From: Kitasatospora sp. GP82
Lineage (GTDB): Bacteria; Actinomycetota; Actinomycetes; Streptomycetales; Streptomycetaceae
NCBI RefSeq assembly: GCF_029892105.1
Contig: NZ_JARZAJ010000024.1
Span: 1-64,000, forward strand
Direction of reading: 5' to 3'
DNA: 64,000 nucleotides
Made by a program: the position numbers and the translations under genes
The notes under the pieces: generated by a model
Told to the model about the DNA's origin: nothing
Database searches by the model: none
The model's input: the letters and a program-made list of their open reading frames with translations, nothing else
Shown: in pieces, positions 58,465 to 64,000 of the stretch
Layout: each line of letters opens with the position of its first letter
Numbering within the stretch: position 1 is the stretch's first letter

Positions 58465-59385
58465 TCAGCTCTGCATCTCGGTGGCCACGAAGTCCCTGAG
58501 CCAGGACCGGAACTCCGGGCCGAGGTCCTCGCGCTCACACGCAAGTCGGACGATAGCGCGAAGGTAGTCCGCACGGTCGCCCGTGTCATAACGGCGGCCC
58601 TTGAAGATCACTCCGTGTACGGGACCACCGGTGGACGCGTCCCGGACGGCCAGCCCGCGCAGCGCGTCGGTCAGCTGGATCTCGCCGCCCCGGCCGGGCT
58701 TGGTCTCGCGCAGCACGTCGAAGATGGCCGGGTCGAGGATGTACCGGCCGATCACCGCATAGTTCGACGGGGCGTCAGCGGTGTCCGGCTTCTCCACCAG
58801 GTCGGTGACCCGGACGACGTCCTCACCGAAGCCGTTGGGCTTCACAGCGGCACAGCCGTACAGATGGATCTGCGAGGGATCCACCTCCATCAACGCGATC
58901 ACCGAGCCGCCGAGCTCCTGCTGCACCTCGATCATCCGGGAGAGCAGCGGGTCGCGCGGGTCGATCAGGTCATCTCCGAGCAGAACGGCGAACGGCTGTC
59001 CCGCGACATGCTGTTCGGCAACCGCGACGGCGTGGCCGAGGCCCTTGGGATCGCCCTGCCGGACGTAGTGCATGTTGGCGAGACGGGCCGACTCCTGGAC
59101 GCGACGCAGCTTGTCCCTGTCACCCTTGCGAGCGAGCAGCTCCTCCAGCTCGTACGCCCGGTCGAAGTGGTCCTCCAGGGCACGCTTGTTGCGTCCGGTG
59201 ACCATCAGTATGTCGGAGAGCCCGGCGGCGGCGGCCTCTTCGACGACGTACTGGATGGCCGGCTTGTCGACGACCGGCAGCATCTCCTTCGGGGTCGCCT
59301 TGGTGGCCGGCAGGAAGCGGGTCCCCAGCCCGGCGGCAGGCACGACGGCCTTGGTGACGGTCATCCGGGGGTGCGTCTTCGTCAT
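58465..59385 (-). CDS. galU: UTP-glucose-1-phosphate uridylyltransferase
   Basis: Makes UDP-glucose from UTP and glucose 1-phosphate, feeding the galT reaction and cell-envelope glycans. 306 residues: KAVVPAAGLGTRFLPATKAT, PKEMLPVVDKPAIQYVVEEA, LLGDDLIDP and KPGRGGEIQLTDAL. ATG 59385 has AAGG seven bases upstream. First gene of galU-glp-moaC-mog-rimJ-sepX, the conserved actinobacterial string. Confidence 0.95.
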   Translation of the reverse strand: MTKTHPRMTVTKAVVPAAGLGTRFLPATKATPKEMLPVVDKPAIQYVVEEAAAAGLSDILMVTGRNKRALEDHFDRAYELEELLARKGDRDKLRRVQESARLANMHYVRQGDPKGLGHAVAVAEQHVAGQPFAVLLGDDLIDPRDPLLSRMIEVQQELGGSVIALMEVDPSQIHLYGCAAVKPNGFGEDVVRVTDLVEKPDTADAPSNYAVIGRYILDPAIFDVLRETKPGRGGEIQLTDALRGLAVRDASTGGPVHGVIFKGRRYDTGDRADYLRAIVRLACEREDLGPEFRSWLRDFVATEMQS

Positions 59386-59459
59386 GCGTCGACCTTACTA
59401 AGGCAGGTTTCCACCAAGCTGAGATCCGGGTTAATCGACCATGAAACCCCGGACAGCCT

Positions 59460-60413
59460 TCAGATCCCGTCGTGCGCGGCGGCCACAGCGGCAGTGGCGT
59501 GGGCAGCACCGGTGGAGGCCGAGGGATCCGCCTCTCCGGTACAGGGCGACAGATTACCGGTGATTTCCGGTGCTTTATAACGATTCTCGCGATCACCTGC
59601 AGGGCTCACGGGCTCCACGGATCTCGTGTGGTCGACGGGGACCTCGTGGTCGAAGGAGCTCAAGTCGCCTGCGAGGCCTGGGAGCTTCGCGGGGCGTGCC
59701 GGTCCTGCGGTGCGCCAGCAGTCGCCGCCGGCCGCGCGGGCGCGGGCCAGCGCGCGATCGGCCGCGCGCAACAGGACGGCTGCGTGCGCGCCGTCGCCGG
59801 GCAGCACCGCGATGCCGATGGCGGCGGTCAGGCCGTTGCCGCCGACCGGCCGGCGCGGCTCAGGTCCTGCGGGTGACCAGTCCAGCAGCTGGTGGCGCCG
59901 CACCGACCAGCACAGCCGCTCGGCGACCTGCGCCGCTCCCTCGGCCCCGGTGTCCGGCAGGACGACCAGGAACTCCTCGCCGCCGTACCGGCCGAGCGTG
60001 TCCGAGCGGCGGATCTCCACGCTCAGGCGCTGCGCCAGGTCGCGCAGTATCGCGTTGCCCCGGCCGCGACCGTGCTCGGCGACCACCGTCTCGAAGCCCG
60101 CGATCTCCAGCATCAACAGGGCCAGCGGGCGCGGCTGCTCCCCCTCCTCGGCCCGGCGGGCCCGCTCCACCTCGCGGTCCAGGGTGAGTTGGAGGTGGCG
60201 GTAGTTCCAGACACCGGTCAACGGATCGCAGGAGGCGGTGCGTTGGAGTGTGTCCCGCTCGGCCTCGAGATCGGCGATCTGCTGCCGCAGCCCGGCCTCG
60301 CGGGCCACCGCGCTCGCGGCGGCCCGACGCAGCCTGAGCCCGGACAGCACGGCCGAGGCCAGCGCGGTGGTGCTCAGCCCGGCCAGGGCCTCGACCAGGA
60401 GCGGGGGGAACAT
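59460..60413 (-). CDS. Membrane-anchored diguanylate cyclase (GGDEF)
   Basis: 317 residues. One N-terminal helix (VEALAGLSTTALASAVLSGL), a short coiled coil (REAGLRQQIADLEAERDTLQ), then a GGDEF domain: CDPLTGVWNYRHLQ, and the active-site RYGGEEF. An RxxD product-inhibition site (RRSD) lies five residues before GGEEF, so feedback by c-di-GMP is expected. No EAL domain. A disordered tail follows. ATG 60413 has GGAAGG six bases upstream. Divergent from the folate gene and inserted between it and galU. c-di-GMP controls the development switch BldD in streptomycetes. Confidence 0.88.
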   Translation of the reverse strand: MFPPLLVEALAGLSTTALASAVLSGLRLRRAAASAVAREAGLRQQIADLEAERDTLQRTASCDPLTGVWNYRHLQLTLDREVERARRAEEGEQPRPLALLMLEIAGFETVVAEHGRGRGNAILRDLAQRLSVEIRRSDTLGRYGGEEFLVVLPDTGAEGAAQVAERLCWSVRRHQLLDWSPAGPEPRRPVGGNGLTAAIGIAVLPGDGAHAAVLLRAADRALARARAAGGDCWRTAGPARPAKLPGLAGDLSSFDHEVPVDHTRSVEPVSPAGDRENRYKAPEITGNLSPCTGEADPSASTGAAHATAAVAAAHDGI

Positions 60414-60501
60414 CCATCGCCTTCCGCATGTCAGGCTCTCAACGCGGACCGACACAGGACAGACCCGTGGTGTCGGCGGGAGCGGAACCCAGGAGGATCC
60501 A

Positions 60502-61083
60502 TTGCACAACGAGAAGACCGAGCTCAGGTCACGGTTGCTCGCGGACCGACGTGCGCTGTCGCCCGAATGGCGCGAAAGTGCCGCCGTCGCACTCTCCGGA
60601 CACGCGGTGGAGCTGGCCGGGCCGGGGCAGACCGTTGCCGCGTACGTCTCGGTCGGCGCGGAGCCCGGGACGCGGCCACTGCTGGAGGCACTGCGGGCCC
60701 GGGGTGTCCGGGTCCTGCTGCCCGTACTGCTGCCCGACAACGACCTCGACTGGGCCGAGTACGAGGGCCCGGACCGTCTCGCCCCGGCGGGGCGCGGGCT
60801 GCTGGAGCCCACCGGACGGCGACTCGGCCCCGAGGCGGTCTGCGCGGCGGCGCTGGTACTGCTGCCCGGGCTCGCCGTGGACCGGCAGGGCCTGCGGCTC
60901 GGCCGGGGCGGCGGCTCGTACGACCGGGTCCTAGCCCGTCTGACCCGTGCTCAGGCCCGGCCCCTGCTGGCCACGCTGCTGTACGACACCGAGCTCCTCG
61001 ACACGGTCCCCGCCGAGCCCCACGACCACCCGGTCCACGCGGCGGTCACCCCCTCCGCCGTCCACCACCTCAACCCGCGCTAG
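60502..61083 (+). CDS. 5-formyltetrahydrofolate cyclo-ligase
   Basis: Converts 5-formyl-THF to 5,10-methenyl-THF using ATP, recovering one-carbon folate. 193 residues; the C-terminal signature LVLLPGLAVDRQGLRLGRGG, followed by GSYDRVLAR, is complete, and KTELRSRLLADRRALSP is the usual start. TTG 60502 follows a perfect AGGAGG with five-base spacing, so the unusual start is well supported. Divergent from the GGDEF gene; in other actinobacteria it is divergent directly from galU. Confidence 0.93.
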   Translation: MHNEKTELRSRLLADRRALSPEWRESAAVALSGHAVELAGPGQTVAAYVSVGAEPGTRPLLEALRARGVRVLLPVLLPDNDLDWAEYEGPDRLAPAGRGLLEPTGRRLGPEAVCAAALVLLPGLAVDRQGLRLGRGGGSYDRVLARLTRAQARPLLATLLYDTELLDTVPAEPHDHPVHAAVTPSAVHHLNPR

Positions 61084-61120
61084 GGCCTGTCCGGCGGGCC
61101 GTTCCGCAATCGGGAAGTTC

Positions 61121-61160
61121 CTGAGGGGCGCGAGGCCCTGCTTGATCAACTGCGTGCGCG
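61121..61160. repeat. Dispersed repeat copy
   Basis: GAGGGGCGCGAGGCCCTG followed by CTTGATCAACTGCGTGCGCG (61141-61160), the latter identical to the copy in the rsmI-pmt spacer; the left half matches the one at 8135. Lies in the convergent gap after the cyclo-ligase gene. Confidence 0.7.
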
Positions 61161-61245
61161 AACAGCCCTCTACGGAGCTGAACGGCCGATCACGAGCCCG
61201 AGCAACGGCAAGGGGCCGGCCCAAAAACCCGGGACCAGCCCCATC

Positions 61246-61266
61246 GAGCCCCCCGCGGGGGGGCTC
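61246..61266 (-). terminator. Terminator overlapping the acylase stop codon
   Basis: A 9-bp stem (61246-61254 with 61258-61266), loop GCG, overlaps the stop codon at 61265-61267. Confidence 0.6.
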
Positions 61267-63982
61267 AGCCCGCGCTCAGGACCAGCTTGTTCTTGGTCGC
61301 CTTCTCCACCGCGTCCGCCGACCAGGCCCAGGGCAGGAGTTCACCCTTGGCCCAGAGGTCGGTCTGGTCGTTGTAGTTGGGGTGGAAGGCGTGGCCCGAG
61401 GCGCCGCCGACGATGATCCAGCGGGAGGCGTCGAAGTCGCTCAGATCGACGACCATCCGCATCGAGGGGATCCAGTCCACCTTGTACCCCGCCGCCGCGT
61501 TCCATCCGGCCGCGTTCACGGCCGCGCTGCCGCCGGAGAGCTGGTACGGGCCGCGGTTGAGCAGCTTGTGGACCAGACCGGAGGCGATGGAGGAGTTGTC
61601 CGTGCCGAGCATCTGGTCCTTGAGGGTCAGGGTGTGCAGTCGGCCCCAGTTCCAGGTGGAGATGTCCTTGCCCATCTGGGCCGTGAGGTCCTGGCGGGCG
61701 TCCTTCATGGCCTCGGCGAGCAGGTTGTCGAGTCCGTGCTGCGGCAGGTGGTTGGAGTCGATGTAGTCCCACCAGCTGCTCTTGGGGTTGGCGAGCTGCT
61801 GCCTGACCACCTCGGTCCACCGGTCGCCGCCGTCGGGCTGGGCGTGGTCGGGGTCGCGGGTGCCGCACTCGGTGACGGCCTGCGGGGTGCCGCCGAGGGC
61901 GTCGTCGGGCAGGGTGCTGTCGCGCTTCTGGCGGACCAGCAGGCAGTCCCCCTGGGCCCGGAGGTCGGCCGGGAACTTCTGGCCGAAGGCGAGGGTGAGC
62001 AGCTGGCGCCAGACGCCGTTGTAGTACGCGGCGGCGGCGGAGTCCGCGTCCTGGCGGTAGTTCCAGGTCTTGAGCAGGTCCTGGGCCTCGCGGACGTACG
62101 GGTCGTTGATCTGGATCTTGAGCAGCATCGGGACGAGCGTCTTGGCCATCACGTTGGTGTTGTCCAGCTGCATCGACTGCATGTCGTCCGGCGAGATCTT
62201 GCCGCCGTTCTTGAGCTTGCTCTCGATCAGGTCGGTGATCTCCTTGGCCCGGGTGCCGTACTCCCAGTCCTTGGTGATCAGGTACGGGTACGAGGCGTCG
62301 GCCACGGCCTGGTTGGCGGTGACGATGTAGCCGCTCTTGGGGTTGTAGCTGTAGGGCAGGGACTTGAAGGGGACGTAGTCCTTCTTCCAGCCGTAGCTGG
62401 AGTCCCAGCCGGGGGCCGGGTAGCTGCCGTCGCCCTTGAGGCGCTGCGGGATCGCGCCGGGGGCCTGGTAGCCGATGTTGCCCTGGGTGTCGGCGTAGAT
62501 GAGGTTCTGCGCGGGCACGGCGAAGTTGCTGGCGGCGTCCCGGAAGTCGTTCCAGTTGGCGGCGCGGTCGAACTTGAAGATGGCGTCCATGGTGTTGCCC
62601 GGGGTGAGGGCGGTCCACTGGAGGGCGACACCGTAGCCCTGGGCCCGGTCCGGGGCGGCGTTGCCCGCGGGGGCGTACTTGCCGACGTTCTGCTGCTCGG
62701 AGCTCTGGTCGGAGATCAGCGGGCCGCGGTTGGTGCTGCGGACGGTGATGGTGCGGTCCGCGCCCCCGGCGACCTTGATGGTCTCCTTGCGGGTCTGGAA
62801 CTTCACGTCCTGGCCGTCGACCAGGTAGGTGTCGGGTCCGGTGACCTTCTCCAGGTAGAGGTCGGTGACGTCGGCGCGGAGGTTGGTGAAGCCCCAGGCG
62901 ATGTTCTGGTTGTGGCCGATCACCACTCCGGGCATCCCGGCGAAGGTGAAGCCCGAGGTGTCGTACGAGCAGGTGGCGCTGACGGTCCGGCAGTGCAGGC
63001 CCATCTGGTACCAGACGGAGGGCAGGCCGGGGCCGAGGTGGGGGTCGTTGGCGAGCAACGGCTTGCCGCTGACGGTGTGGTCGCCGCTGACGACCCAGGA
63101 GTTGGAGCCGATCCCCTGGCCCTGCGGGCCGAGCAGCTGCGGCATCGCGGCCATCTTGGTGGAGATGTCGGTGAGCAGCGTGCTGGTGACGGCCCGGGCC
63201 TGGGCGGCGGGCGTCTGCGGGCCGACACCGTCGGCGGGCTTGTAGGTGCCGTCCGTCCCGACGGTACCGGTCTTCACGATGGTGCCGTTGCGGTCGTACG
63301 GGTACGCCGGGTAGAGCTGGGCGATCTGCTCGGACGTGAAGTCCTGGGAGAGCAGCGAGCGGTCGATCTCCTCCTGCAGGTTGCCGGAGAGGTTCCAGGC
63401 CATCGCCTTGAGCCAGGCCACCGAGTCGACCGGGTCCCACTGCTCGGGCTTGTAGCTGCCGTTGACCGTACCGAGCAGGGTGTACTCCAGCGAGGCCTGC
63501 TGGCCGCCGGGGTGCCCGGCGAGCCAGGCGTTGACCCCGTCCGAGTATGCCTTGAGGTTCTTCTTGGTGTCGGCGGAGAGCTTGGTGTCGTACTCCTGCT
63601 GCGCGACCTGGCGCCAGCCCATGGTGCGCAGGAAGGTGTCGGTCTCGACCTGGCCGGAGCCGAACATCTCGGAGAGCCGGCCGGAGGTGATGTGGCGTCG
63701 GACGTCCATTTCCCAGAACCGGTCCTGGGCCTGGACGTAGCCCTGGGCGCGGAACAGGTCCTCGGGCGTGTCGGCGTAGAGCTGCGGGATGCCGTTGGCG
63801 TCGCGCTTGACGTCGACGGGCGCGGACATGCCGGGCACGGAGACGCTGCCGGAGACGTCCGGGTAGGACGCACGGACGGCGTTGACCGCCCAGTAGCCGC
63901 CGCCGACGACGGCGGCGACGAGTAGCACAACCAGCACGAGCACGATCAGACGGGCGCGCCGGAACTTCTTCGAGCGGGGCAT
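61265..63982 (-). CDS. Penicillin acylase-family Ntn hydrolase
   Basis: 905 residues. One N-terminal membrane helix (RLIVLVLVVLLVAAVVGGGY) instead of a cleaved signal, so probably membrane-anchored outside the cell. The alpha-subunit region has GIPQLYADTPEDLFRAQGYV and QAQDRFWEMDVRRH. Autocatalytic cleavage would expose Ser293 in GIGSNSWVVSG as the N-terminal nucleophile; ANDPHLGPGLPSVWYQMGL follows, as in the family. Members hydrolyse amides such as penicillins, acyl-homoserine lactones or lipopeptide tails; substrate not predictable. ATG 63982 has AAGGA five bases upstream. Complete within the window. Confidence 0.9.
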   Translation of the reverse strand: MPRSKKFRRARLIVLVLVVLLVAAVVGGGYWAVNAVRASYPDVSGSVSVPGMSAPVDVKRDANGIPQLYADTPEDLFRAQGYVQAQDRFWEMDVRRHITSGRLSEMFGSGQVETDTFLRTMGWRQVAQQEYDTKLSADTKKNLKAYSDGVNAWLAGHPGGQQASLEYTLLGTVNGSYKPEQWDPVDSVAWLKAMAWNLSGNLQEEIDRSLLSQDFTSEQIAQLYPAYPYDRNGTIVKTGTVGTDGTYKPADGVGPQTPAAQARAVTSTLLTDISTKMAAMPQLLGPQGQGIGSNSWVVSGDHTVSGKPLLANDPHLGPGLPSVWYQMGLHCRTVSATCSYDTSGFTFAGMPGVVIGHNQNIAWGFTNLRADVTDLYLEKVTGPDTYLVDGQDVKFQTRKETIKVAGGADRTITVRSTNRGPLISDQSSEQQNVGKYAPAGNAAPDRAQGYGVALQWTALTPGNTMDAIFKFDRAANWNDFRDAASNFAVPAQNLIYADTQGNIGYQAPGAIPQRLKGDGSYPAPGWDSSYGWKKDYVPFKSLPYSYNPKSGYIVTANQAVADASYPYLITKDWEYGTRAKEITDLIESKLKNGGKISPDDMQSMQLDNTNVMAKTLVPMLLKIQINDPYVREAQDLLKTWNYRQDADSAAAAYYNGVWRQLLTLAFGQKFPADLRAQGDCLLVRQKRDSTLPDDALGGTPQAVTECGTRDPDHAQPDGGDRWTEVVRQQLANPKSSWWDYIDSNHLPQHGLDNLLAEAMKDARQDLTAQMGKDISTWNWGRLHTLTLKDQMLGTDNSSIASGLVHKLLNRGPYQLSGGSAAVNAAGWNAAAGYKVDWIPSMRMVVDLSDFDASRWIIVGGASGHAFHPNYNDQTDLWAKGELLPWAWSADAVEKATKNKLVLSAG

Positions 63983-64000
63983 CTGGGTCCTTGGCTGGGG

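Noticed and set aside
60947..63925. 992-residue plus-strand open frame
   Set aside because: It is the antisense of the penicillin acylase gene; composition is Val/Gly/Asp/Leu-rich without any domain, and the minus-strand frame has clear catalytic motifs.

Overview
This window comes from a high-GC actinomycete chromosome, almost certainly Streptomycetaceae (Streptomyces or Kitasatospora). The reasons are very high GC with a third-position bias, many GTG/TTG starts, genes placed nearly end to end, and family members typical of streptomycetes (two LuxR-type response regulators, SUKH-4 immunity proteins, a SepX/GlpR divisome protein). Most of it is housekeeping core. The order ppc | pth-rplY-prs-glmU, then ispE-ksgA-tatD-metG, rsmI | pmt, and finally sepX-rimJ-(mogA-moaC)-glp-galU | 5-formyl-THF cyclo-ligase matches a segment whose order is conserved across Actinobacteria, including mycobacteria. 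Accessory blocks interrupt it.

Layout. 1-5.4 kb: the 3' end of ppc, a small exported protein, then pth, L25/Ctc, prs and glmU on the minus strand and a tRNA-Gln. 5.5-8.1 kb: an acyl desaturase with a strong palindromic operator, a TetR regulator, and a MarR regulator preceded by two operators spaced 21 bp apart. 8.1-13.4 kb: the galTEK operon with a clear vegetative promoter, bracketed by two orphan LuxR-type response regulators, one lacking the phospho-acceptor Asp. 13.6-16.4 kb: tRNA-Thr, a divergent HxlR regulator/flavoprotein pair and an MHS-type transporter. 16.5-27.7 kb: the main accessory island, a polymorphic-toxin locus on the minus strand. It contains a WXG100 protein, a 1753-residue toxin with two predicted warheads (papain-like glutaminase and zinc deaminase), and three downstream genes of immunity type (P-loop plus SUKH; NTPase plus propeller-like end; Imm35-like plus deaminase-fold plus SUKH).

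28-32 kb: a FUSC transporter, a tiny membrane protein, an ABC-F ATPase and a decayed DUF6191 gene. 32-38 kb: ispE, ksgA, tatD, metG, a zinc-ribbon protein and rsmI, with no rpfB between ksgA and tatD. 38-46 kb: protein O-mannosyltransferase, a penicillin-binding protein, a Tat lipoprotein and an amino-acid permease. 46-49 kb: a PBP/FtsW pair. 49-53 kb: a small ABC exporter and a translationally coupled VWA-domain/membrane-protein pair. 53-54 kb: a dead tyrosine integrase beside tRNA-Ala, probably the scar of an integrative element. 54-60 kb: the Glp-GlpR(SepX) division module merged with moaC and mogA, and galU. 59-64 kb: a membrane-anchored diguanylate cyclase, a folate salvage enzyme and a penicillin-acylase family hydrolase that runs almost to the window edge.

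Best candidate for an under-described system: the 16.5-27.7 kb toxin/immunity island, especially the single toxin carrying two unrelated catalytic domains and the downstream immunity-type protein that itself keeps a complete-looking deaminase zinc motif. All functional statements are inferred from sequence motifs and recalled family knowledge; no database search was possible.
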